Positions 1 through 5,503 of a stretch of DNA of 5,665 bases are shown piece by piece (position 1 is the stretch's first letter; each line of letters begins with the position of its first letter). The translations under genes were made by a program, and so were the position numbers. Where the stretch lies: positions 1-5,665 of the forward strand of contig JAOPYP010000055.1 in assembly GCA_025964635.1 (NCBI GenBank), read 5' to 3'. The notes under the pieces are model-generated. The model was not told where the DNA came from and ran no database searches. It saw only the letters and a list, made by a program, of their open reading frames with translations. The stretch comes from Actinomycetes bacterium (GTDB lineage Bacteria; Actinomycetota; Actinomycetes; Streptosporangiales; Streptosporangiaceae).

Positions 1-23
1 GGGGGTGCCTGAAGGAAATGTGC

Positions 24-35
24 TATAACGTTTCA
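24..35. promoter_or_regulatory. Candidate LacI-family operator, overlapping a -10-like hexamer
   Basis: The site TATAACGTTTCA matches the generic CG-centred LacI-family palindrome TGAAACGTTTCA at 10 of 12 positions. The right half is perfect and the left half is degenerate. It sits in the only clearly AT-rich patch of the upstream region, 165 bases before the regulator's start codon. Its first six bases, TATAAC, resemble a -10 hexamer, so a bound repressor could block RNA polymerase. The matching -35 would fall at or beyond the left edge and cannot be judged. Autoregulation of the operon by the adjacent LacI-type protein is inferred from position and site class only. Confidence 0.4.
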
Positions 36-99
36 AAGTATGTGGAAGCAGTGTCGAGCGAAGTCACGACCCTGTCAATAGACGTCCGCGGCGATGCCC

Positions 100-111
100 C
101 GAATCGTTACA
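100..111. promoter_or_regulatory. Possible second, weaker LacI-type operator
   Basis: CGAATCGTTACA matches the same CG-centred LacI-family palindrome at 9 of 12 positions. Its centre lies 76 bases downstream of the centre of the first site. Paired operators are common for LacI-family repressors, which can bridge two sites. A single 9/12 match in a 200-base leader could arise by chance, so this is a weak call that depends on the first site. Confidence 0.2.
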
Positions 112-190
112 GACAGGTTTCCCGGCCGCTATTGTCCTGGCCAAGCGTCTGGTTGACGCGTTCCGGCGCTCCGCACGACACTGACCGCAC

Positions 191-196
191 AGGAGG
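191..196 (+). promoter_or_regulatory. Ribosome binding site deciding the start of the LacI-family regulator
   Basis: AGGAGG lies 4 bases before the GTG at 201 and is the best Shine-Dalgarno sequence in the leader. The HTH domain begins within a few residues of that GTG, as in other LacI proteins. The longer reading frame opening at ATG 18 would add 61 residues unlike any LacI N-terminus, so GTG 201 is taken as the start. Confidence 0.8.
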
Positions 197-200
197 AGCC

Positions 201-1370
201 GTGGCGGACACGCCGGTCAGTATCAGGGAGGTCGCCGCCCTTGCCGGCGTCTCGCTCGGCACTGTCTCCAACGTGCTCAACCGCCCGGAAGTGGTGGCCG
301 AACCGACCCGCACCCGGGTCCAGGCGGCCATCAAGCAACTGGGCTTCATCCGGAACGAGTCGGCCCGCCAGCTCCGGGCCGGCCGGAGCCGCACCATCGG
401 GCTGGTCGTCCTGGACGTGGCCAACCCGTTCTTCACCGACGTGGCGCGGGGCGTGGAGGACGAGGCCAGCGAGGCCGGGCTGGCCGTGATCCTGTGCAAC
501 AGCGACGACCAGAAGGCCAAGGAGTCCCGCTACCTCGAGGTGCTGGAGGAGCACCGGGTCCAGGGCATCCTGATCACCCCCGTGTCCGGGGCTGACAAGC
601 GGCTGGCCAGCGTGCAGCGCCGCGGCACCCCGGTGGTGCTGGTGGACAGCCGGTCCCCGTCACGCGGCCAGTGCTCCGTGTCGGTGGACGACGTGCTCGG
701 CGGCGACCTGGCCGTGTCTCACCTGCTGGAGGGCGGCCACGAGCAGATCGCGTTCGTGGGCGGCCCGATGAGCGTCCGGCAGGTCAGCGACCGGCGGGAC
801 GGGGCGGTCCGCGCGCTGGAGCGGGCCGGGCGCCGCGGCGCCGACCTGCTGGTGATCGAGACCCCCGCGCTGAACGTGACCGCGGGGCAGCGGGCGGGGG
901 CCGCGCTCGCCGGGCTGCCCGCCGGGACCCGCCCCAGCGCCGTGTTCTGCGCGAACGACCTGCTCGCGCTGGGCGTGCTGCAGGAGATGACCACCCGCCG
1001 GATCCCGGTGCCCCATGGTGTGGCGATCGTCGGCTACGACGACGTGGACTTCGCGGCCGCGGCCGCGGTGCCGCTGTCCTCGGTCCGCCAGCCCCGCCAT
1101 CAGCTGGGGCGGGCCGCGGCCCAGCTGCTGATCGAGGAGGCGCTGGGCGACGGCACGCACCGGCACCGGCAGGTCGTTTTCGAGCCGGACCTGGTGGTGC
1201 GGGCGTCGAGCCAAGGCCGGCCGCGCCGCGCCCGCCGGCCGCGCCGCCCGCCGGCTGAAGCCCGCGAACCAGCGGGGGCCGACGAACCAGCCCGGACCAG
1301 CGAACCAGCAAGGGCCGGCGAACCAGCAGGGGCCGGCGACCCCCCGGTGGCCAGTGAGGCGGCAAGCTGA
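201..1370 (+). CDS. LacI-family transcriptional regulator of the lut operon
   Basis: This 389-residue protein is a sugar-responsive type of DNA-binding repressor. Residues 6-50 form the LacI HTH (VSIREVAALAGVSLGTVSNV), with the recognition helix around residues 18-27. A hinge helix follows near residues 54-62 (SARQLRAGR). Residues 64-336 form the periplasmic-binding-protein-like effector domain, with family landmarks ANPFF (74-78), FCANDLLALG (249-258) and VGYDD (277-281). LacI proteins usually end close to the LVVRASS seen at 331-337. Here about 52 more residues follow: an Arg/Pro-rich stretch, then EPA-containing six-residue repeats encoded by an 18-bp tandem repeat. The gene stops 4 bases before lutA, so it is probably the first gene of the operon and autoregulated. 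Known lut operons are mostly tied to GntR/FadR-type regulators, so the effector could be a sugar or sugar-derived compound. That part is inference. Confidence 0.93.
   Translation: MADTPVSIREVAALAGVSLGTVSNVLNRPEVVAEPTRTRVQAAIKQLGFIRNESARQLRAGRSRTIGLVVLDVANPFFTDVARGVEDEASEAGLAVILCNSDDQKAKESRYLEVLEEHRVQGILITPVSGADKRLASVQRRGTPVVLVDSRSPSRGQCSVSVDDVLGGDLAVSHLLEGGHEQIAFVGGPMSVRQVSDRRDGAVRALERAGRRGADLLVIETPALNVTAGQRAGAALAGLPAGTRPSAVFCANDLLALGVLQEMTTRRIPVPHGVAIVGYDDVDFAAAAAVPLSSVRQPRHQLGRAAAQLLIEEALGDGTHRHRQVVFEPDLVVRASSQGRPRRARRPRRPPAEAREPAGADEPARTSEPARAGEPAGAGDPPVASEAAS
1265..1336 (+). repeat. Four tandem 18-bp repeats in the regulator's 3' end
   Basis: Four 18-bp units begin at 1265, 1283, 1301 and 1319. 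Each opens with an identical CGAACCAGC, and the second half of the unit varies (for example CAGGGGCCGG or CCCGGACCAG). The unit length is a multiple of three, so the repeat is in frame and encodes a six-residue period with the core EPA (EPAGAD, EPARTS, EPARAG, EPAGAG). The 18-bp period extends upstream in a different form: CCGGCCGCGCCGC occurs at 1217 and again at 1235, encoding RPRR twice. The result is a low-complexity, probably disordered tail. Confidence 0.9.
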
Positions 1371-1374
1371 CCTC

Positions 1375-2115
1375 ATGCGTATTGCCCTGTTCGTGACCTG
1401 CCTCGCCGACACGCTGTTCCCCGACGCCGGCCGGGCCACGGTCCGGCTGCTGGAGCGGCTCGGCCACCAGGTCGAGTTCCCGGCCGCCCAGACCTGCTGC
1501 GGCCAGATGCACGTCAACACCGGCTACCTCCACGACGCGCTGCCCCTGGTCCGCCACTACGCCGAGGTGTTCAAGGACTGCGAGGCGATCGTGGTCCCGT
1601 CCGGGTCGTGCACCGGGTCGATCCGGCACCAGCACGCGATGGTGGCCCGGCGGTACGGGGACGAGGCGCTGGCCCGCCGGGCGGAGGCGGTGGCCGCCCG
1701 CACCTACGAACTGTCCGAGCTGCTGGTCGACGTGCTCGGCGTGGAGGACGTCGGGGCCTACTACCCGCACCGCGTCACCTACCATCCGACCTGCCATTCG
1801 CTGCGGCTGCTGCGGGTCGGTGACCGCCCGCTCCGGCTGCTGCGCAACGTCGCCGGGATCGACCTGGTCGAGCTGCCGGACGCGGACACATGCTGCGGGT
1901 TCGGCGGCACGTTCGCGGTCAAGAACGCGGATACGTCCACCGCCATGCTGGCCGACAAGATGCGCAGCGTGCTCGACACCCAGGCCGAGGTGTGCACGGC
2001 CGGCGACAGCTCCTGCCTGATGCACATCGGCGGCGGCCTGACCCGGCTGCGTGCGGGCACCCGGACCGTGCACCTCGCGCAGATTCTTGCGTCAGCCCCG
2101 GAGGGGGCCCGGTGA
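1375..2115 (+). CDS. lutA: L-lactate utilization protein A, CCG-domain (Fe-S)-binding protein
   Basis: This 246-residue protein is the usual length for LutA/YkgE. It is the CCG-domain subunit of the cytoplasmic LutABC complex, which oxidises L-lactate to pyruvate. Two cysteine-rich modules are visible. The first has C9, CCG at 41-43 and SCTG at 78-81. The second has C140, CCGFGG at 173-178 and DSSC at 211-214, where the DSSC in place of CxxC is normal for this family. Such modules bind [4Fe-4S] clusters or act in electron transfer. ATG 1375 is chosen because MRIALFVTCLADTLFP aligns with the family's N-terminus; the upstream in-frame GTG at 1354 would add seven unmatched residues and overlap the regulator. 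The Shine-Dalgarno is weak (GAGGCGG at 1356-1362), so re-initiation after the regulator's stop is likely. Its stop overlaps the lutB start by four bases. Confidence 0.95.
   Translation: MRIALFVTCLADTLFPDAGRATVRLLERLGHQVEFPAAQTCCGQMHVNTGYLHDALPLVRHYAEVFKDCEAIVVPSGSCTGSIRHQHAMVARRYGDEALARRAEAVAARTYELSELLVDVLGVEDVGAYYPHRVTYHPTCHSLRLLRVGDRPLRLLRNVAGIDLVELPDADTCCGFGGTFAVKNADTSTAMLADKMRSVLDTQAEVCTAGDSSCLMHIGGGLTRLRAGTRTVHLAQILASAPEGAR
2100..2107 (+). promoter_or_regulatory. Ribosome binding site for lutB inside lutA
   Basis: GGAGGGGG lies within the last codons of lutA, 4 bases before the GTG at 2112. It supports GTG 2112 as the lutB start over the long upstream extension of that frame, which runs through lutA. 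Together with the GTGA overlap it suggests coupled but independently primed translation of lutB. Confidence 0.7.
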
Positions 2116-3599
2116 GTCGCGACACCCGGGCCGTGACGTTCCTCGGCCTGCCCACCGCGCCGCGCGGCGTCGGTCACCTGCGCGGCGCCGAGCCGTTCCC
2201 GGTCGCGGCCCGCCGGGCGCTGGCCGACACCCAGCTGCGCCGCAACCTCGGCAAGGCCACCCGGACGATCCGGGCCAAGCGGGCCGCGGTGGTGGGCGAG
2301 CTGCCGGACTGGGAAGAGCTGCGCGACGCCGGCCAGGCCATCAAGAGCGAGACCATGGCCCACCTGGACCGCTACCTGGAGCAGCTGGAGGCCAGCGTCA
2401 CCGCGCGGGGCGGCGTGGTGCACTGGGCCCGCGACGCCACCGAGGCCAACCGCATCGTGGTCGACCTGGTCCGCGCGACCGGGGCGGCCGAGGCGGTCAA
2501 GGTCAAGTCGATCGTCACCGACGAGATCGGCCTCAACGACGCGCTGGCCGCCGCGGGCATCACCGCGCACGAGACCGACCTGGCCGAGCTGATCGTCCAG
2601 CTCGGCCACGACCGGCCGTCGCACATCCTGGTCCCGGCCATCCACCGGAACCGGGCCGAGATCCGGGACATCTTCCTGCGCGAGATGGCCGACGTGGATC
2701 CGGGGCTGACCGACTCACCGGCCGCGCTCACCGAGGCGGCCCGGATGTACCTGCGCCGCCGGTTCCTGTCCGCGAAGGTCGGGATCAGCGGGGCCAACTT
2801 CGCGATCGCGGAGACCGGCACGCTGTGCGTGGTCGAGTCGGAGGGCAACGGCCGGATGTGCCTGACCCTGCCGGACACGCTGATCACGGTGATGGGCATC
2901 GAGAAGATCCTGCCCGGCTGGGAGGACCTCGGCGTATTCATGCAGCTGCTGCCGCGCAGCTCCACCGGGGAGCGGATGAACCCGTACACCTCGATGTGGA
3001 CCGGCGTGACCCCGGGTGACGGCCCGCAACAGTTCCACCTGGTCCTGCTGGACAACGGGCGTACCGCGGCGCTGGCCGACCAGACGGGGCGCCAGGCGCT
3101 GCACTGCATCCGCTGCTCGGCGTGCCTCAACGTCTGCCCGGTGTACGAGCGGGTCGGCGGGCACGCCTACGGCTCGGTCTACCCGGGCCCGATCGGCGCG
3201 GTGCTGTCCCCGCTGCTGACCGGGGTCGAGGACAACGCCTCGCTGCCGTACGCCTCCTCGCTGTGCGGCGCGTGTTACGACGCCTGCCCCGTGAAGATCG
3301 ACATCCCGTCGCTGCTGGTCCACCTGCGGGCCCGGCATGTGGACGAGGTAGCGGACACGCGCCGCGTGCCCAGCCCGGAGGCGGTCACCATGGCGGCCGC
3401 CGCGTGGGTGATGGCCAGCCCCGCGCGGTACGAGGCCGGGCAGCGGGTCGGCCGGCTCGGCCGCCTGCTGGGCCGCGGCGGCCGGATCCGGCGGCTGCCC
3501 CCGCCCCTGTCGGCCTGGACCGCCGCCCGTGACGCGCCCGAGCCGCCCGCCCAGACGTTCCGCCAGTGGTGGCGGGCCGAGCACGGGGACACCCGGTGA
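2112..3599 (+). CDS. lutB: L-lactate utilization iron-sulfur protein B
   Basis: This 495-residue LutB/YkgF protein is the large iron-sulfur subunit of the lactate-oxidising complex and is about the usual family length. The N-terminal two thirds form the LUD domain. Its recognisable blocks are ETDLAELIVQL (154-164), PAIHRNRAEI (175-184) and SGANFAIAETGTL (226-238). A ferredoxin-like region follows with C332-x2-C335-x2-C338-x3-C342P, then C385-x2-C388-x3-C392P in LCGACYDACPVKIDIP. The second group has three cysteines rather than four, as in other LutB proteins I recall, so this is not damage. The C-terminal tail ends in FRQWW near 483-487, matching the family's FRxW ending. No signal peptide or membrane segment is seen, so it is cytoplasmic. 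GTG 2112 overlaps the lutA stop, and the gene's own stop overlaps the lutC GTG. Confidence 0.96.
   Translation: MSRDTRAVTFLGLPTAPRGVGHLRGAEPFPVAARRALADTQLRRNLGKATRTIRAKRAAVVGELPDWEELRDAGQAIKSETMAHLDRYLEQLEASVTARGGVVHWARDATEANRIVVDLVRATGAAEAVKVKSIVTDEIGLNDALAAAGITAHETDLAELIVQLGHDRPSHILVPAIHRNRAEIRDIFLREMADVDPGLTDSPAALTEAARMYLRRRFLSAKVGISGANFAIAETGTLCVVESEGNGRMCLTLPDTLITVMGIEKILPGWEDLGVFMQLLPRSSTGERMNPYTSMWTGVTPGDGPQQFHLVLLDNGRTAALADQTGRQALHCIRCSACLNVCPVYERVGGHAYGSVYPGPIGAVLSPLLTGVEDNASLPYASSLCGACYDACPVKIDIPSLLVHLRARHVDEVADTRRVPSPEAVTMAAAAWVMASPARYEAGQRVGRLGRLLGRGGRIRRLPPPLSAWTAARDAPEPPAQTFRQWWRAEHGDTR
3585..3589 (+). promoter_or_regulatory. Weak ribosome binding site for lutC inside lutB
   Basis: GGGGA lies 6 bases before GTG 3596. 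It is the only Shine-Dalgarno-like sequence near the stop/start overlap and supports GTG 3596 over the in-frame ATG at 3566 inside lutB. The alternative start would add ten residues. Confidence 0.45.
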
Positions 3600-4294
3600 C
3601 CCCCCGGGACGAGATGCTCGGCCGGATCCGCACCGCGCTGGCCGGCGACCCGCCGGGCAGTGGCGCGCCGGGCAGTGGCGCGCCGGGCAGTGGCGCGTCC
3701 CCGCCTGCCGGTACCCCCGCGCCCGCCTACCGGACCCGCGGTGACCTCGATTCCCCGGCGCTGCTCGACCTGCTCGCCGGGCGCCTCATCGACTACCGCA
3801 GCCAGGTGCGGCGCACCGCCCCCGCGCAGCTGCTGGACACCGTCCGCGCGGCGCTGGCCGAGCGCGGCGCCCGCCGGGTGGTCCTGCCGCCCGGCCTGGA
3901 CCTGCCCGGGCTCGGCCAGCCCCGCCCTGGCCAGGCCAGCACCCTCGACGGCGTCGAGCTGATCACCGACGGCGGCCTGTCCGCCCAGGAACTCGACCAG
4001 GCCGACGGCGTGATCACCCGCGCCGCGGTCGCCATCGCCGAGACCGGCACGATCGTCCTCGACGCCGGGCCCGGCCAGGGCCGCCGCGCGCTCAGCCTCA
4101 TCCCCGACTACCACCTCTGCCTGATCGACGCCGCCCAGGTGGTCGCCCTCGTCCCCGAGGCCATGGCCCGGCTGCACCCGGACCGCCCGCTGACCTGGAT
4201 CAGCGGCCCGTCCGCTACCAGCGACATCGAACTCGACCGGGTCGAAGGCGTCCACGGCCCCCGGACCCTCGAAGTGATCCTGATCAGCCCGTGA
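3596..4294 (+). CDS. lutC: L-lactate utilization protein C (LUD domain)
   Basis: This 232-residue LutC/YkgG protein is the third component of the L-lactate oxidation complex. An N-terminal helix (MLGRIRTALAG, 7-17) is followed by a Gly/Pro/Ser/Ala linker that includes three PGSGA-type units at about residues 19-35. The LUD core comes next. It contains AIAETGTIVLDAG (146-158), the LIPDYHLC block (168-175), and the C-terminal signature ISGPSATSDIELDRVEGVHG (202-221) ending in PRTLEVIL. The SGPS-TSDIE-x-GVHGP block is diagnostic of LutC. GTG 3596 overlaps the lutB stop, and the gene's own stop overlaps the dehydrogenase start. The linker repeat is unusual, but all core motifs are intact and the length is close to the family norm. 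Confidence 0.95.
   Translation: MTPRDEMLGRIRTALAGDPPGSGAPGSGAPGSGASPPAGTPAPAYRTRGDLDSPALLDLLAGRLIDYRSQVRRTAPAQLLDTVRAALAERGARRVVLPPGLDLPGLGQPRPGQASTLDGVELITDGGLSAQELDQADGVITRAAVAIAETGTIVLDAGPGQGRRALSLIPDYHLCLIDAAQVVALVPEAMARLHPDRPLTWISGPSATSDIELDRVEGVHGPRTLEVILISP
3651..3695 (+). repeat. Three perfect tandem 15-bp repeats in lutC
   Basis: The unit CGCCGGGCAGTGGCG occurs three times without a mismatch at 3651-3665, 3666-3680 and 3681-3695. The period is a multiple of three and encodes a flexible five-residue unit, PGSGA, between the N-terminal helix and the LUD core of LutC. Perfect identity suggests recent duplication by slippage, and copy-number change would keep the frame. Confidence 0.95.
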
Positions 4295-5334
4295 GGGCCG
4301 TCCGCTACCCGGGCTACGGGGTCATGCCGGAGATGGCCGACGTGGCCGAGCCGGCCTGCCCCGGGGACGGCGTGATCATCAGCGTCGGCGCGACCGGGGT
4401 GTGCCGGTCGGACTGGCACGCCTGGAAGGGGCACGACCCGGTCCCGCTCCCGCACATTCCCGGGCACGAACTGGCCGGGGTCGTCGCCTACGCCGGCCCG
4501 GCGGTGACCCGCTGGCGGCCCGGCGACCGGGTCACGGTGCCGTTCGCCTGCGGCTGCGGCCGGTGTGAGTACTGCCGGGCGGGCGAGGCGCAGGTCTGCC
4601 CGGACCAGACCCAGCCCGGGTTCACCGGCCCGGGGTCGTTCGCCGAGCGGGTGGCTATCCACGCCGCCGACACGAACCTGGTGGCGCTGCCGGACGCGGT
4701 GGACGCGGTCACCGCCGCCAGCCTGGGCTGCCGGTTCTCCACCGCCTACCGGGCGCTGACCGGGCACGCCCGGCTGCGCCCAGGGGAGTGGCTCGCGGTG
4801 CACGGCTGCGGTGGGGTCGGCCTGTCGGCCGTGCACATCGGCGCGGCCCTCGGCGCGCGGGTGATCGCGGTGGACGTGGCCGGCCCGGCTCTGGACCGGG
4901 CCCGCGACCTCGGCGCTGAGCACACAATTCTTTCCGCAACGAACACCGATCCGGCCCCGGTCATCCGCGACGTCACGGGCGGCGGGGCGCAGGTGTCCGT
5001 GGACGCCCTCGGCTCACCCGGCACGCTGGCCAGCTCGGTGCGGAGCCTGCGCCGCCGCGGGCGGCACGTCCAGGTCGGCCTGCTCCTCGGCGCCGCCGCC
5101 GCGCCGCCGGTCCCGATGGACCTGGTCATCGCGCGGGAGCTGGAGATCTACGGCTCGCACGGCATGGCGGCCCGGGACTACCCGCCGATGCTGGCGCAGG
5201 TCGCGGACGGCACGCTCCGCCCCGGCCTGCTCGTCGGCGAGATCATCGGCCTGGACCAGGCCGGTGCCGCCCTGGCCGCCATGGACGGCCCCTCGTCCAG
5301 CGCCGGGATGACCGTGATCGAGCTCGCCCGCTGA
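4291..5334 (+). CDS. Zinc-dependent medium-chain alcohol dehydrogenase, substrate unknown
   Basis: This 347-residue MDR-family dehydrogenase is full length. Catalytic zinc ligands are C38 in GVCRSDWH, H59-E60 in PGHE, and C147 in LGCRFSTAY. The structural zinc site is C89-x2-C92-x2-C95-x7-C103. The Rossmann fold has HGCGGVGLSAV at 171-181, and D195 at the end of the second strand (VIAVDV) favours NAD(H) over NADP(H). The block GVCRSDWHAWKGHDP and the phrase RRRGRHVQVGL resemble the Zn_ADH6 type of MDR alcohol dehydrogenases, recalled from memory. GTG 4291 overlaps the lutC stop and has no convincing Shine-Dalgarno, so translation probably depends on lutC. Co-expression with LutABC suggests a link to lactate, lactaldehyde or a diol, but this is inference only. 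Confidence 0.93.
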   Translation: MRAVRYPGYGVMPEMADVAEPACPGDGVIISVGATGVCRSDWHAWKGHDPVPLPHIPGHELAGVVAYAGPAVTRWRPGDRVTVPFACGCGRCEYCRAGEAQVCPDQTQPGFTGPGSFAERVAIHAADTNLVALPDAVDAVTAASLGCRFSTAYRALTGHARLRPGEWLAVHGCGGVGLSAVHIGAALGARVIAVDVAGPALDRARDLGAEHTILSATNTDPAPVIRDVTGGGAQVSVDALGSPGTLASSVRSLRRRGRHVQVGLLLGAAAAPPVPMDLVIARELEIYGSHGMAARDYPPMLAQVADGTLRPGLLVGEIIGLDQAGAALAAMDGPSSSAGMTVIELAR

Positions 5335-5493
5335 CGCGCAGCGCCAGCAGCCCGGCGCAGTCGTGACTGGGCGGGTGTTCGCACCGTAAGTTCCCCGGAT
5401 GGGGAACCTGCCTGAGCCGCCGGCTCGAGCGCACGCAGAGACAACTGGAACGCAAGCAGTCGCGATGATCCCGAGCGCCCCGGCCAGATGGCT
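5335..5493. other. Convergent intergenic region rich in short inverted repeats
   Basis: These 159 bases separate the stop codons of the dehydrogenase (+) and the PHP-domain gene (-). No convincing gene is present. Besides the two stronger hairpins listed separately, it holds GCGCC(5341-5345)/GGCGC(5354-5358) with an 8-base loop, CAGTC(5358-5362)/GACTG(5365-5369) separated by two bases, and GGTG-TTCG-CACC (5374-5385), a short stem with a TTCG loop. These are individually weak, but their density fits a transcription end zone. Confidence 0.6.
5390..5407. terminator. Candidate bidirectional terminator hairpin
   Basis: GTTCCCC (5390-5396) and GGGGAAC (5401-5407) form a perfect 7-bp stem with a GGAT loop, 55 bases after the dehydrogenase stop and between convergent genes. 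No T-tract follows on either strand. That is common for actinomycete hairpin terminators but lowers certainty. Because the stem is symmetrical it could serve both directions. Confidence 0.5.
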
Positions 5494-5503
5494 TCAGGGG
5501 CGC
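5475..5503 (-). terminator. Candidate terminator hairpin spanning the PHP gene stop codon
   Basis: GCGCCCC (5475-5481) pairs perfectly with GGGGCGC (5497-5503). Inside, GGCC (5482-5485) can pair with GGCT (5490-5493) around an AGAT loop, leaving only the TGA stop complement (5494-5496) unpaired. This gives an 11-bp, mostly G/C stem-loop at the very 3' end of the - strand gene. It has no T-tract and overlaps the coding end, which is unusual but possible. Confidence 0.4.

Noticed and set aside
153..182. TTGACG (-35-like) followed 18 bases later by GACACT as a promoter
   Set aside because: The -10 match is poor and it would leave almost no leader before the ribosome binding site. Not strong enough to list as a feature.
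18..200. N-terminal extension of the regulator from ATG 18
   Set aside because: The added 61 residues do not resemble a LacI N-terminus, codon use lacks the G/C third-position bias, the ATG has a poorly spaced Shine-Dalgarno, and a strong one precedes GTG 201.
1265..1336. Regularly spaced repeat mistaken for a CRISPR-like array
   Set aside because: The period is only 18 bases, contiguous, in frame and coding. There are no spacers.
1354..1374. Earlier GTG start for lutA overlapping the regulator
   Set aside because: It adds seven residues not seen in LutA proteins. ATG 1375 gives the family N-terminus.
660..2073. Long - strand reading frames antisense to the regulator and lutA
   Set aside because: They are open only because of high GC. 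The products are Arg/Pro/Ala/Gly-rich low-complexity sequences without domains and lie opposite well-conserved genes.
671..3019. + strand alternative-frame products rich in Arg, Gly and Ala
   Set aside because: They overlap real genes in another frame and show composition typical of out-of-frame GC-rich translation.
3264..3290. Apparent loss of one cysteine in the second LutB cluster motif
   Set aside because: The C-x2-C-x3-CP form is what I recall for LutB homologues, so it is a family trait and not damage.
1779..4923. Further long - strand frames opposite lutB, lutC and the dehydrogenase
   Set aside because: Same reason: antisense shadows of G/C-rich third positions, with no recognisable motifs.
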